49,810 nt of DNA from Betaproteobacteria bacterium (GCA_020061585.1 JAGUXX010000094.1:1-49810); one strand, 5' to 3'; shown: positions 8,820 to 18,392, counted from the first letter of the stretch. The notes: generated by a model from the letters alone, not told the origin. Numbers and translations: made by a program.

Positions 8820-10169
8820 ATGCTTGACTGGTTCCTGGGTCTGTTCAAATCTTCATCCGCCAAGCCGCTGAGCCAGCGCGGGGATGCGGAATCCGAGTCC
8901 GCTCCGGAGCCGCCGCCGTTCTTGCGGCGCGATGCGATGCTGGACGCCGAGCAGCGGGTGGTGGCCTATGTGTTCAGCGTGGCAACGCCGGCGGCGATGC
9001 AGGCGCATACCTGGCACACGGCTACCCGCAAGTTCTTCGATAGCGTGCTGATAGATCACTTCGCCAGCGACAAACTGGCCGAAGTGCTGGGCAAGCGTCT
9101 GGCGTTTCTGCCGTTGAGCGCCGCCGGCCTGGAACATCCCATGCTGGAGCGCTTGCCGCGCGACAATCTGGTGGTCGAATTCGATCCGCCGCCCGGCGCG
9201 GAGTTCGACCGGGAGCGGGTGCTGGCGCGGCTGACCGGGCTGCGCGACGCCGGCTTGCAGTTGGCGTGTGGCCAGGCGCTGGAACGCCAGGGTCTGCCGG
9301 AAGCGCTGCTACTGGCGAGTTTCATCAGCCTGGGCGATGTGGCGCGCCAACAACCGCCCGATCTGCTGGCGCGCTGCCGCGAGCTGGCGACGCGTTATCC
9401 GGCGTGCCGCCTGATGGCGCGCAATATCGATTCGACCGAGCTGTATCAGGCCTGTCGGCAGATGGGCATCCAGATGTTTCAGGGCGGCTTCATCATTCAT
9501 CGCACGCCGCGCAGCGGCGCCAAGATCGCCACCTATCGCATGGTGGTGGTGGATTTGCTGAATGCCATCAAACGCCAGGCCGAGTTCAGCGAACTGGCCG
9601 GCATCGCCTGGCGCGACCCGGCGCTGGCTTATCGTTTGCTGCGCTTCGTCAATTCGGCGGCGATCGGCTTGCGCGAAAAGATCGACCATCTGAAAACCGC
9701 GATGGTCTATGTCGGGCGCGATGAACTGTACCGCTGGCTGACCTTGTTGTTGTTCAGCAGCAAGAAACCCAATCATCTCGACAGCGCGCTGCGCGAAAAC
9801 GCGCTGGTGCGCGCCAAGCTGGCCGAACGCCTGGCCGATGGCCGCATGCCGCCGAAGGAGCGCGACGAGGCGTTCGTGGTCGGCATCCTGTCGGTGATCG
9901 ATGCGCTGCTGGAGATGCCGATGGCGGAGGCGCTGGCGCAGTTGACCTTGCCGGAGCCGGTGACCCAGGCCTTGCTGCAACGCCAGGGCCGTTACGCGCC
10001 CTACCTGAAACTGGCGATAGCCTGCGAGGAAAGCGATCAGGACAGCATCCGCGCGCTGGCCGCCGAACTGGGCATGGACGCGGTGATGGTGAACCAGCGC
10101 CATATCGACGCGCTGGCCTGGGCGATGCGTTTCAGCGAAGCGCTGGAAGATTCCAACATCGGTAGCTGA
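8820..10169 (+). CDS. HDOD-domain protein with degenerate EAL-like N-terminal half
   Basis: About 449 residues. The N-terminal half (about 35-245) follows the YuxH-type EAL fold (DAEQRVVAYVFSVAT at the start, MGIQMFQGGFI at the end), but the EAL signature and metal ligands are missing, so no phosphodiesterase activity is expected. The C-terminal half is an HDOD domain, with DPALAYRLLRFVNSAAIG as its core. Such proteins act as signalling scaffolds. ATG 8820 has a weak GAGAG 10 nt upstream; ATG 8790 in the same frame is possible. It ends 9 bp from the convergent hprA-like gene with no terminator visible between them. Confidence 0.85.
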   Translation: MLDWFLGLFKSSSAKPLSQRGDAESESAPEPPPFLRRDAMLDAEQRVVAYVFSVATPAAMQAHTWHTATRKFFDSVLIDHFASDKLAEVLGKRLAFLPLSAAGLEHPMLERLPRDNLVVEFDPPPGAEFDRERVLARLTGLRDAGLQLACGQALERQGLPEALLLASFISLGDVARQQPPDLLARCRELATRYPACRLMARNIDSTELYQACRQMGIQMFQGGFIIHRTPRSGAKIATYRMVVVDLLNAIKRQAEFSELAGIAWRDPALAYRLLRFVNSAAIGLREKIDHLKTAMVYVGRDELYRWLTLLLFSSKKPNHLDSALRENALVRAKLAERLADGRMPPKERDEAFVVGILSVIDALLEMPMAEALAQLTLPEPVTQALLQRQGRYAPYLKLAIACEESDQDSIRALAAELGMDAVMVNQRHIDALAWAMRFSEALEDSNIGS

Positions 10170-10178
10170 CCGGCACGG

Positions 10179-11135
10179 CTAAACCACCCGATTGCGCAGT
10201 TCGCCGCGCACGAAGGCTTCGATGTTGTCGATCAGTTGATCGCCCAGCGCCTGCATGGCTTCCCGGCTCGACCAGGCGACATGCGGGGTGAGCAGGAAAT
10301 TCGGCAGGTTCAGGTCGAGCAGGGCATTGCCGGCGCTGGGCGGTTCGACGCTCAGCACGTCGCAGCCGGCGCCGGCGATGCGCCGGGTTTTCAGGGCGCT
10401 GATCAGCGCCGCTTCGTCGACCACGCCGCCGCGCGCGGTGTTGATCAGCAGCGCGCCGCGCTTCATCAGATTGAATTCCCGCGCGCCGATCAGATTGCGG
10501 GTGGCGTCGGTCAGCGGCGTATGCAGGCTGATCTGGTCGGCCTGGGCGAGCACCGCGTCGAACGCGACGCGGCCGGGACGAATGTCCGTCACCCCCTTGT
10601 GTTCGGCGATCAGCACCCGCATGCCGAACGCTTGCGCCAGCCGTTCGACGCCGGCGCCGACATTGCCGTAGCCGATCAGGCCCAGCGTCGAACCGTGCAG
10701 GTCGTGGATTTCGTGATCGAACAGGCAGAACTGTTGGGCTTTCTGCCAGGCGCCTTGCTGCAAGGTTCCGCGCCAGGCCAGCAAGTTGCGGCGCAGCGCC
10801 AGCAACAGCATGAACACGTGTTCCGGTACCGTGTGTTCGGCATAGCCGCGAATGTTGCACACCGCGATGCCGCGTTCGCGACAGGCGTCCAGATCGACAT
10901 TGTTGGTGCCGGTGGCGGCGACCGCGATCAGTTTGAGTTTCGGGGAGGCATCCAGCACCGCTCGGGTGATCGGCGCCTTGTTGGTGATGGCGATGCTGGC
11001 CCGCCAGAGTTGGTCGGCGATCTGATCCGGCGCGCAAGCGGGCAACTCCACCCAGGCGTGGTCGAAGTCCGGAATGCGCAGCTCGGCATGCAGCGTCGCG
11101 CGGTCGAGAAACACGATGTATTCCTTGGTGATCAT
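10179..11135 (-). CDS. D-2-hydroxyacid dehydrogenase (hydroxypyruvate/glycerate dehydrogenase type)
   Basis: 318 residues with the complete D-isomer-specific dehydrogenase layout: a substrate-binding lobe, then a Rossmann fold with GYGNVG (155-160) and the catalytic triad Arg235 (NTARGGVVDE), Glu264 (LSVEPP) and His285 (TPHVAWSS). The sequence is closest in feel to HprA-type glycerate dehydrogenases, which reduce hydroxypyruvate or glyoxylate with NAD(P)H; the substrate is inferred. Its ATG overlaps the stop of the upstream reductase by 4 bp (ATGA, 11132-11135), so the two are translationally coupled. It is the last gene of the 14.2-10.2 kb operon. Confidence 0.9.
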   Translation of the reverse strand: MITKEYIVFLDRATLHAELRIPDFDHAWVELPACAPDQIADQLWRASIAITNKAPITRAVLDASPKLKLIAVAATGTNNVDLDACRERGIAVCNIRGYAEHTVPEHVFMLLLALRRNLLAWRGTLQQGAWQKAQQFCLFDHEIHDLHGSTLGLIGYGNVGAGVERLAQAFGMRVLIAEHKGVTDIRPGRVAFDAVLAQADQISLHTPLTDATRNLIGAREFNLMKRGALLINTARGGVVDEAALISALKTRRIAGAGCDVLSVEPPSAGNALLDLNLPNFLLTPHVAWSSREAMQALGDQLIDNIEAFVRGELRNRVV

Positions 11136-12013
11136 GTCTTGATGTCGTTGAGTTGTTGAACGATTTCGACCAGCGCCGACGAATCCCGTTCGCCGCCGCC
11201 GCCTTCAACCAGGGCATGCATCAGTTGCGCCGCGATGGCCGTCGCCGGCAGCGCCAGGCCGGCCGCCCGCGCCGCGTCGAGCACGATGCCGAGATCTTTC
11301 TGGTGCAGTCTGGCCTTGAAGCCGGGGGTGTAGTTTGCATCGAGCATGCGCTGGCCGTGGATTTCCAGAATCCTGCTGTAGGCGGAGCCGCCGAGCAGCG
11401 CCTGGCGGACCTTGCCGCCGTCGACGCCGTGACGCGCGGCGAAGCTCAGCGCTTCCGCGACGCCGAGTAACGCGGCGGAGACGACGATCTGGTTGCAGGC
11501 CTTGGCGATCTGCCCGGCGCCGCTGTCGCCGACATGGACGATGCCGCCGCCGATGACCTGGAGCAGCGGCAGCACGCGCTGAAACGCGGCCTCCGAACCG
11601 CCGGCCATGATCGCCAGGGTGCCGTCGATGGCACCGGCTTCGCCGCCGGACACCGGCGCGTCGATCAGATGAATGCCGCGTTCGGCCAGGCGCGCGGCGA
11701 GTCGGCGGGTATACGCCGGTGAGCTGGTGCCCATGTCGACCACGATGCTGTCCGCCGCCAGACCGTCCGCCGCGCCGTGCGCGCCAAACAGCACGGCATC
11801 CACGGCGGCGTCGTCGGAGACGTTGATGAACAGCGTGTGCACGCCCCGGGCGACGGCTTCCGGCGTTTCACACAGCGTCGCGCTGGCGGCGCACAGCGCT
11901 TGGCTGTGCGCCGGATTGCGCGCGTAGACCTGCAGTACATGGCCGGCCTGGAGCAAATTCAGCGCCATGGGGCGGCCCATGACGCCAAGACCGATGAAGC
12001 CGATGGTCGACAT
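11132..12013 (-). CDS. garR: 2-hydroxy-3-oxopropionate (tartronate semialdehyde) reductase family enzyme
   Basis: 293 residues of the beta-hydroxyacid dehydrogenase family. Visible are the N-terminal nucleotide-binding GFIGLGVMGRPMALNL (5-20), the substrate loop DAPVSGGEAGA (118-128) and catalytic Lys171 in GQIAKACNQI. The family also includes 3-hydroxyisobutyrate dehydrogenase; the neighbouring hydroxypyruvate-type dehydrogenase favours tartronate semialdehyde as substrate, giving a route from glyoxylate to glycerate (inference). The start is ATG 12013. The open frame continues upstream to 12916, but that part is a shadow of the transporter gene in another frame. The transporter stop lies 29 bp upstream. 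Confidence 0.85.
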   Translation of the reverse strand: MSTIGFIGLGVMGRPMALNLLQAGHVLQVYARNPAHSQALCAASATLCETPEAVARGVHTLFINVSDDAAVDAVLFGAHGAADGLAADSIVVDMGTSSPAYTRRLAARLAERGIHLIDAPVSGGEAGAIDGTLAIMAGGSEAAFQRVLPLLQVIGGGIVHVGDSGAGQIAKACNQIVVSAALLGVAEALSFAARHGVDGGKVRQALLGGSAYSRILEIHGQRMLDANYTPGFKARLHQKDLGIVLDAARAAGLALPATAIAAQLMHALVEGGGGERDSSALVEIVQQLNDIKT

Positions 12014-12042
12014 GATCAATTCCTGTTGAGAGGTTGCGGGGT

Positions 12043-12993
12043 TCAACGTCCCAGCACCGCGATCCAGACCGGCAGGGTGACCAGAAACATCAGGCTGGTC
12101 CAGCTTGCGGTCAGTGCCGCCGCGCGCACGTCGAGCTTGAAGCGGTCGGCGAAGCTGGCCGCCATCAACATGGTCGGCATGGCGACTTCCAGAATCGCGG
12201 CGGTCTGCGCCGGCCGCAGTTCGCCGAAGGTGGCGCGCGCCAGGCCGAACACCAACAGCGGCGCGATCAGCAGTTTGACGGCCACCGCCGCCAGCACCGG
12301 GCGGCTGGGTTTCAGCGCGCCCCAGGGTATCGACAGGCCGAGGGTGAACAGCATGATCGGGATGGTGGCCTGGCCGATCAGCTTGGCCGCCTTGATCAGC
12401 GGCGCCACGTCGATGCCGGCGAGATTGACCGCGAAACCCAGCACGAACCCCCAGATCGGCGGCAGCGACAGCATGGTGCGCAGCAGGCTCTGGCCCTGGC
12501 CGCCATCGTGGCCCAGGCGGGTGGCGATCCACACCCCGAGGGTCCAGACCAGCGGCGTCGAGGCCAGCACATCGGAGAACGCCGCGTAACTGCCGCCGAT
12601 ATCGCCATACAGAAAGGTCAGCGTCGGATAGCCCATGAACAGCACATTGCCGAACACCCCGGCCAGCAGGATGGCGGCGCGTGTCTCGCGCGCCAGGCCA
12701 CGACCGACACGGCTGTGCCAGAGCAGCGGGTAGAGCAGGGCGAAACTGATGGCGATGCCGGCGGTGGTGAGCAGCGGCACGGTGAGCATTTCGCGGCTGA
12801 TTTCCGCCTGCGCCGATAGCGCGAACAGCAGCGGCGGCGCGAATACGTCGATCACCAGCCGGTTGAGGTTGACGCGCAGCGGTTCCGCCGGAAACTGCGG
12901 CCGGAACCGCACCCACAGGCCGCCGGCCGCCACCAGCAGGGCAATCGGCAGCCAGACTTGCAGCAGCAGTTGCAGCAGGAATTCCGGATTCAT
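12043..12993 (-). CDS. AEC-family (auxin efflux carrier) membrane transporter
   Basis: 316 residues with about ten hydrophobic spans and the two-fold repeat layout of the AEC family: N-terminal half FLLQLLLQVWLPIALLVAAG, a central polar region, then IPIMLFTLGLSIP and AMPTMLMAASFADRF in the second half, typical family sequences. Members export or import organic acids such as malate or malonate. Position just upstream of two hydroxyacid-metabolising enzymes suggests a small hydroxy- or dicarboxylic acid, but the substrate cannot be read from sequence. It lies 10 bp after the methyltransferase stop, same operon. Confidence 0.88.
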   Translation of the reverse strand: MNPEFLLQLLLQVWLPIALLVAAGGLWVRFRPQFPAEPLRVNLNRLVIDVFAPPLLFALSAQAEISREMLTVPLLTTAGIAISFALLYPLLWHSRVGRGLARETRAAILLAGVFGNVLFMGYPTLTFLYGDIGGSYAAFSDVLASTPLVWTLGVWIATRLGHDGGQGQSLLRTMLSLPPIWGFVLGFAVNLAGIDVAPLIKAAKLIGQATIPIMLFTLGLSIPWGALKPSRPVLAAVAVKLLIAPLLVFGLARATFGELRPAQTAAILEVAMPTMLMAASFADRFKLDVRAAALTASWTSLMFLVTLPVWIAVLGR

Positions 12994-13003
12994 GCGATGG
13001 ATT

Positions 13004-13579
13004 TCAAGCCAGACGCGTCAATACCGTCGCGAACTCGAACGAGCCGTTCGGATGGCCGACCCGGCCGGCGCCTTCTTGCGGCCATTGCCAGCGCGTCGGG
13101 GCGAACAACGCGCGCATATCGGACATGCCGCAGTGATACGGAGGACCGCCGCCGTGGCGGTTCTGCATGAACAGCGCGAACAGCTTGCCGCCGGGGCGCA
13201 GCCAGCCGAACAGTTGGCGTTCATAGGCCGGCCAGTGCTCGGGGTCGATGGCGCACAGACAAGTCTGTTCGTAGATCGCGTCGAACGGCTGCGGCGGTTG
13301 CCAGGTCAGCGCGTCGGCGCAGACCCGTTCGGCATCGACCCCGGCGGCATGCAATTCGGTCGCCAGATGTTGCAGCGCGGTCGGCGCGATATCCAGCGCG
13401 CTGACCTGAAAACCGCGCCGCGCCAGTTCCAGCGCTTCATGACCATGGCCGCAGCCGGGGATCAGGATACGGCCGCTCGGTACTGCCTCGTCATCCAGCC
13501 AGCCAAGCAGCGCCGGACTGACCGCGCCGCGATCCCAGGGTATGGTTCTGGTGCGGTATTTTTCTTCCCAGTGGCTCAT
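13004..13579 (-). CDS. TPMT-family SAM-dependent methyltransferase
   Basis: 191 residues. The N-terminus (WEEKYRTRTIPWDRGAVSPAL) is the usual thiopurine methyltransferase family opening, and ILIPGCGHGHEALELA (38-53) is the SAM-binding motif I. ALDIAPTALQ (post I) and YEQTCLCAIDP complete the fold. Bacterial members methylate thiols, selenium or tellurium compounds; the true substrate is unknown. It sits in an apparent operon, 19 bp after an exported protein gene and 10 bp before the AEC transporter. Confidence 0.88.
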   Translation of the reverse strand: MSHWEEKYRTRTIPWDRGAVSPALLGWLDDEAVPSGRILIPGCGHGHEALELARRGFQVSALDIAPTALQHLATELHAAGVDAERVCADALTWQPPQPFDAIYEQTCLCAIDPEHWPAYERQLFGWLRPGGKLFALFMQNRHGGGPPYHCGMSDMRALFAPTRWQWPQEGAGRVGHPNGSFEFATVLTRLA

Positions 13580-13598
13580 GCAAGCTTCAAGTCTGGCG

Positions 13599-14168
13599 TC
13601 AACGCCAAGGATAGGTCAGCCAGGGATTGTAAGGTTGTTCCTTGATCGGCGGCGGAGTCAGGGTTTCCTGGAGCTTCTCTTTCAGGCTGTTTTTCAAGTC
13701 TTTTTCCAGTTGCGCGATCAGGTTGTCCATGTAGTGGTCGCTTTCCTTCTTCAGACGCACCAGCAGGATTTCCAGCTTGAAGGCCAGGTCGGGCGGCAAA
13801 CTGACTTCCTCGCCCTTGAACGCGGCGATCACCGATTCCTGCATGTACTGAAACAGCAGGCTGAGTTCTTCCTCGGTGAAGTAATTGCGCAGCGATTTCC
13901 CCAGGTCGGACAGGGTCGGCGGGGGCGGGGTTTGTTGGGCTGGCGCGGCGGACTCAGGCGCGGCCTCGGTCATCGGCGCCAGTGGCGCCTCCGCGTCGAC
14001 TCCGCCGTTTTGCATAGAAGGCGGCAGGGTCGACGTCGCGGGCGCGGCGGGTGCTGGCTGCTCCAGCATGCCATTCGGGGCGGGCGACTGGGCATGCGCC
14101 GACAACGCAAGCCCGGCAAGCGGTATCGCGAGCGTCAGCAGGACGGTTTGTGGCGAGAGGCGGGTCAT
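13599..14168 (-). CDS. Exported proline/alanine-rich protein of unknown function
   Basis: 189 residues from ATG 14168; a GTG three codons upstream (14177) is an alternative and neither has a good ribosome site. A signal peptide (about 1-27, ending ALSAHA) is followed by a low-complexity Pro/Ala linker (28-85), then a helical, charged domain (about 88-170; LSDLGKSLRNYFTEEELSLL and long KKESDHYMDNLIAQLEKD) likely to form a coiled coil. No recognised family. The linker plus coiled coil suggests a periplasmic protein that may span or bind the envelope. It is the first gene of the 14.2-10.2 kb operon. Confidence 0.7.
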   Translation of the reverse strand: MTRLSPQTVLLTLAIPLAGLALSAHAQSPAPNGMLEQPAPAAPATSTLPPSMQNGGVDAEAPLAPMTEAAPESAAPAQQTPPPPTLSDLGKSLRNYFTEEELSLLFQYMQESVIAAFKGEEVSLPPDLAFKLEILLVRLKKESDHYMDNLIAQLEKDLKNSLKEKLQETLTPPPIKEQPYNPWLTYPWR

Positions 14169-14256
14169 GGCAGTCACGGTAAGTGAAGGGCTTTGATGGT
14201 AACAAGCCGAGGGGAAATACGGGCCGGTAGTTGGGCGATTTGCCCTACAGATTGCT

Positions 14257-17200
14257 TTAGGCGCGAGCCTTCGGCTGGTTTTCCGGCAGCGGCGCCAGCA
14301 GCGCGCGCAGATCGGATTCGCCGAATTTGCTCAACGCCGCGGCGTCCTCGCTCAAAACACCGGCGGCCAGTTCCGCCTTCTTTTCCTGGAGGCTGAGGAT
14401 TTTTTCCTCGATGCTGCCGGCCACCACCAGTTTGTAGACGAACACCTTGTTCTTCTGGCCGATGCGATGGGCGCGATCGGTGGCCTGGTTTTCCACCGCC
14501 GGGTTCCACCACGGGTCGTAATGGATGACGGTATCGGCGGCGGTCAGATTGAGGCCGACGCCGCCGGCCTTCAGGCTGATCAGGAAGATCGGCACGCCCT
14601 CGTCCTGGAAGCGGCGGATGACGCCTTCGCGATCCTGGGTATTGCCGGTCAACATCACGTAATCCAGGCCGATCTTGACCAGTTCCTGCTCGATCAGGTC
14701 GAGCATCGAGGTGAACTGCGAGAACACCAGCACCCGGCGGCCTTCGTCGACCAGTTCCGGCAGCATGTCCATCAGTTGATCGAGCTTGGCGCGTTCCTTC
14801 ACCTTCTTGGCGCTGTCCAGCTTCACCAGACGCGGGTCGCAGCAGACCTGGCGCAACTTCAACAGCGCGTCGAGGATGACGATATGGCTGCGCGCGAAGC
14901 CCTTGTCGGCGATGGCTTCGCGGACCTTGGCGTCCATCGCGCTGCGCACGGTTTCGTACAGATCGCGCTGGCCGCCGTCGAGTTCGACGCTGCGCACGAT
15001 GATGGTCTTTTCCGGCAGTTCCTTGGCCACGTCTTCCTTGCGTCGGCGCAGGATGAACGGCCGCACGCGCGCCGCCAGCAGGTCGCGGCGACCGCTGTCG
15101 CCGTGCTTTTCGATCGGCGATCGCCAGGTCTTGGTAAACGACTTCTGGTCGGCCAGGAAACCGGGCAACAGAAAATCGAATTGCGCCCAGAGTTCGCCGA
15201 GATGGTTTTCCAGCGGCGTGCCGGTCAGGCACAGACGATGCCGCGCGCGCAGCTTGCGCACCACCTGGGCGGCGTGGCTGGCGGCGTTCTTGACGGTTTG
15301 CGCCTCGTCGAGGATCAGCAGATGGTATTCCTGCGCCACCAGGACTTCCTCGTCGCGCCAGAGCAGCGGGTAGGTGGTCAGCACGATGTCGTGCAGGGCG
15401 ATCTGGTCGAAGCGTTCGGCGCGTTCCGGGCCGTGCAGCGACAGCACGCGCAGCGCCGGGGCGAAGCGTTCGGCTTCACGTTTCCAGTTGAAGATCAGCG
15501 AGGTCGGCAGAATCACCAGGCAGGGGCGATCCATGCGTCCGGCTTCCTTCTCCAGCAGCAGATGCGCCAGCGTCTGCGCGGTCTTGCCCAGGCCCATGTC
15601 GTCGGCCAGGATGCCGGCCAGATCGTGGGCACGGAGGTACTGCAGCCAGGCCAGACCTTCGAGTTGGTAGGGACGCAGGGTCAGCGCGAAACCGACCGGC
15701 GGCTCGGCGGGTTTGATGCCGTCGCTGTGTTGCAGGTTTTTCGCCATTTCGCGGACCGCGTCGGCGCCCTTGAACTGCCAGCGCTGCATGTCCGCCAGGC
15801 TAGCGGCCATCGCCGCCAGACGCGGCGCATCGAGTTTCGACAGGCGCAATTCGCCGTCGCCGGGCGGCTTGTCGAACAGATCGATCAAGGTCAGCGCCAG
15901 CGGCTTGATGCGTCCGGCCGGCACGCGCAGACGCGAACCGGACGGGGTGGTGAGAATCACCGCCGCGGTGTCGGACATCGCCTTGACCTTGGCCGCGTCG
16001 AGCCAGCGCGCATCGCTGTGGAACAGGTCGTAGAGCAAGGGCGCCAGCGGCAGTCGCTGGCCCTGCACCATGACGCCCATGTTCAGATTGAACCAGCCGC
16101 CGGCATCCTCGCTGAGTTCGCCATCCCAGTCCTCGGCTTCCAGCACCAGATGCCGGAACGCGGCGGCGACCTGGATCTGCCAGCCTTCGTCGCGCAGTTG
16201 CGGCAGATGCTCGGACATGAACTCCGGCCAGTGCGCCGGGCTTTCCAGACCATAGATATGCGGCGGTCGCGGCCGGCTGGCGTAGACCGTGTTGGGCGGC
16301 ACATGCGCGACGCCGTGGCTTTCCAGCGCTTGCAGACGACTTTTTTCTTCGGCCGGACGACGGATGACGCGCACGGTTTCGCCGTTGGCGGTGGTGACGT
16401 ATTCCTGGCGGGAATGCGCATCCACCCGTACATCGCCATACTGGAAGGCCGGCAACAAATAGTCGAATTTGCGCTCGCTGTAGCCATAGCGGCGATAGCG
16501 GCCGGCATCCAGCACATCCAGCGTATCGAGGCTCAGGATCGGCGTCGGCGCGGTGTCGATGATGCGCAGTTCGGGCGCTTCCGGCGCCGGCAGTTGCGGC
16601 GCCAATTCGGCCAGGGTGCTGGCCACCAGCGGCACCTCGGCTTTGTTCAACGCCGGCATGGCGAGGATGCGCGCCACTTGTCCGGCCGGGAAATCGAGTT
16701 GCAGCAGGCCGATTTCCAGGCGTTCGCTGTCCAGATACCAGATGTCGTCCAGCGCGATGGTCGCGCTGATCGCCGGTTGCGACTGCAATTCCGGCAGCAC
16801 GCTGCCATCCTGCTCGTAGCGCCAGGCCAGTTGCGCCGGACGCGGCTCGCCGGCGGCGAATGGCAAGTTGCCGCACTGATCGGCCAGCAGCCGACCGCTG
16901 GCCAGCATGTAGTTCAGGGTTTCCTCGCCGGCGCGGCCGTGCAGCGGGAAATCCAGCGTGTAGCGCGCCTTCGAGCGATGCGACCAGAGCAGCCGCAGGA
17001 TCACCAGATCTTCCTCGCTGATGAACCGGGGCGGCTGGATCAGCGCGCGTTCGACATTGCTCCATTCGGTCATCGCGCCGGCCGGCGCGCCCTGTTCGTC
17101 GCGGCGGGCTTTGACAAACCGCACCGACCAGTCGCGGCCGCCGCCCCAGGCGGAATACAACACATAAAACAGCGCTTCGCGCGCGGCGCCGGCCTTGCCA

Positions 17201-17583
17201 GGCTTCTTGCCGGGCTTTTTCGCCTCCGGAACTTGCAGCGATTCGCGAAACGCATCCAGCCACTCCAGCACATCCACGCGCACCTTCGGCTGCGCCTTGC
17301 CCTGATCGAGCAGATGCAGCATCACCGCCGCCGCATGCTTGCACATCCAGCCTACCGGGCAACTGCAGCCAGCCACCGCGCGCGGATTGCCCTGTTTGTC
17401 CAGATCCAGGCCGATCGCCACGCGATACGGAAACGGCCCGTTGCCCTGCACGCTGGCCGTTACCCGCGGCGGTTTCACCTCCAGATGGCTGACCGCGTCG
17501 AGATAAGCTTGCGCCTTCTCGATCTCGTGTTCGCCAAACCAGCGGGTGACATCGGCAAGGGTGAATTCGGGCAGGCGGGACAT
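14257..17583 (-). CDS. SWIM-zinc-finger SNF2-family helicase
   Basis: 1108 residues. N-terminal SWIM finger CSCPVGWMCKH (Cys73, Cys75, Cys81, His83), a long middle region (about 100-620), then a Swi2/Snf2 motor: Walker A in ILADDMGLGKTAQ (about 655-667), DEAQ box LILDEAQTVKNA (about 757), LTGTPLENHLGELW, and the C-terminal lobe with VFSQFTSMLDLIEQEL, SLKAGGVGLNLTAADTVIH and DRAHRIGQ. The arrangement matches bacterial RapA/HepA-like SNF2 proteins that translocate on double-stranded DNA; the role is probably transcription recycling or DNA repair. It is a stand-alone gene with ATG 17583. The long opposite-strand frame is a high-GC shadow. Confidence 0.95.
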   Translation of the reverse strand: MSRLPEFTLADVTRWFGEHEIEKAQAYLDAVSHLEVKPPRVTASVQGNGPFPYRVAIGLDLDKQGNPRAVAGCSCPVGWMCKHAAAVMLHLLDQGKAQPKVRVDVLEWLDAFRESLQVPEAKKPGKKPGKAGAAREALFYVLYSAWGGGRDWSVRFVKARRDEQGAPAGAMTEWSNVERALIQPPRFISEEDLVILRLLWSHRSKARYTLDFPLHGRAGEETLNYMLASGRLLADQCGNLPFAAGEPRPAQLAWRYEQDGSVLPELQSQPAISATIALDDIWYLDSERLEIGLLQLDFPAGQVARILAMPALNKAEVPLVASTLAELAPQLPAPEAPELRIIDTAPTPILSLDTLDVLDAGRYRRYGYSERKFDYLLPAFQYGDVRVDAHSRQEYVTTANGETVRVIRRPAEEKSRLQALESHGVAHVPPNTVYASRPRPPHIYGLESPAHWPEFMSEHLPQLRDEGWQIQVAAAFRHLVLEAEDWDGELSEDAGGWFNLNMGVMVQGQRLPLAPLLYDLFHSDARWLDAAKVKAMSDTAAVILTTPSGSRLRVPAGRIKPLALTLIDLFDKPPGDGELRLSKLDAPRLAAMAASLADMQRWQFKGADAVREMAKNLQHSDGIKPAEPPVGFALTLRPYQLEGLAWLQYLRAHDLAGILADDMGLGKTAQTLAHLLLEKEAGRMDRPCLVILPTSLIFNWKREAERFAPALRVLSLHGPERAERFDQIALHDIVLTTYPLLWRDEEVLVAQEYHLLILDEAQTVKNAASHAAQVVRKLRARHRLCLTGTPLENHLGELWAQFDFLLPGFLADQKSFTKTWRSPIEKHGDSGRRDLLAARVRPFILRRRKEDVAKELPEKTIIVRSVELDGGQRDLYETVRSAMDAKVREAIADKGFARSHIVILDALLKLRQVCCDPRLVKLDSAKKVKERAKLDQLMDMLPELVDEGRRVLVFSQFTSMLDLIEQELVKIGLDYVMLTGNTQDREGVIRRFQDEGVPIFLISLKAGGVGLNLTAADTVIHYDPWWNPAVENQATDRAHRIGQKNKVFVYKLVVAGSIEEKILSLQEKKAELAAGVLSEDAAALSKFGESDLRALLAPLPENQPKARA

Positions 17584-17868
17584 GGTTTCAGAGCGATGAA
17601 AGCGGCAAGCGAAATGCGGACCAAGCTGGGGATTCTAACTTGCAGCGGCCGCCATGATGGTATTCACGACGCGGAATCGCGCGCGAAGTCGCTGGCGGCA
17701 TCATTCCGTAGGTATTTGGCGGCAGATTTTTGCGGGGTGACCGGCTACTCGGACTTTCAAGGGCTACGGCGGCGATAGCCAGCCTCGTCGTCAGACGAAG
17801 GTTGGTTGTCGTGGTTTGCGCCACCTTCCTATATTCAATTCGCAAATACATTCATATATCTATTCAAA

Positions 17869-18242
17869 ATGACTGCCGTACGAGCTGACCGCATTCGCTC
17901 CCTGTTGGCCAGCGGCCCGGCACATTCGCGTCAACTAATTGATATTGTTGGTGTTAGTCAGCCAACGCTGTCCCGTACCATCACGGGAATGGGCGCGAGA
18001 TCGTCAGAATCGGGGCTGCAAGATCTATTCAATATGCTCTGCGCGATGCCACACGTGGCTTTGCCGAGGTGCCGGTCTACCGTGTCTCAGCCGAGGGACG
18101 GATCAGGCAGCTTGGCATCTTGGTGCCTGCGCCCCCGGATGGCTTTGTCATGCTTCAGGAGGATGGCGCAACGCTTCATACCGAAGGCCTGCCATGGTGG
18201 ATTCAGGATATGCGCCCGAACGGCTTCCTTGGCCGCGCCTGA
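17869..18242 (+). pseudogene. Decayed HipH/YjjJ-type HipA-family gene (5' fragment)
   Basis: ATG 17869 starts MTAVRADRIRSLLASGPAHS, then RQLIDIVGVSQPTLSRTI, the winged-helix N-terminus of YjjJ/HipH proteins. A one-base loss near 17992-17997 shifts the frame; reading resumes from GAG 17997 as EIVRIGAARSIQYALRDATR, VPVYRVSAEGRIRQLG and GLPWWIQDMRPNGFLGRA, then hits TGA at 18240-18242, exactly where an intact protein continues into the kinase domain. The remaining three quarters of the gene are absent. Upstream, TATTCAA is repeated directly at 17832 and 17861. It is probably a dead relative of the hipBA class. Confidence 0.75.
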
Positions 18243-18392
18243 TGCCGTGCATGGCTGCACTGGCGCGACATGTCGAGGATGCCCGTCAGAGGATAGGGAG
18301 GCTTGGTTGAGCATTGTCCCCGACGGGTCTAGCCGCGACGCCTCCAGGTGTGGATACATGCCGTTCCCGCTATCGGATCACCCGGCTGCTAT

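Noticed and set aside
11132-12916. Possible fusion of reductase with a 300-residue N-terminal extension
   Set aside because: The extension is the AEC transporter gene read in the wrong frame; the reductase begins cleanly at ATG 12013 with a dinucleotide-binding motif.
14467-17778. 1103-codon plus-strand open frame
   Set aside because: Lies opposite the SNF2 helicase; it has no domain and its Arg/Gln/His-rich composition is typical of the antisense of a GC-rich gene.
17588-17851. 87-codon minus-strand frame upstream of the helicase
   Set aside because: No domain, no ribosome site, unusual composition; treated as chance frame.
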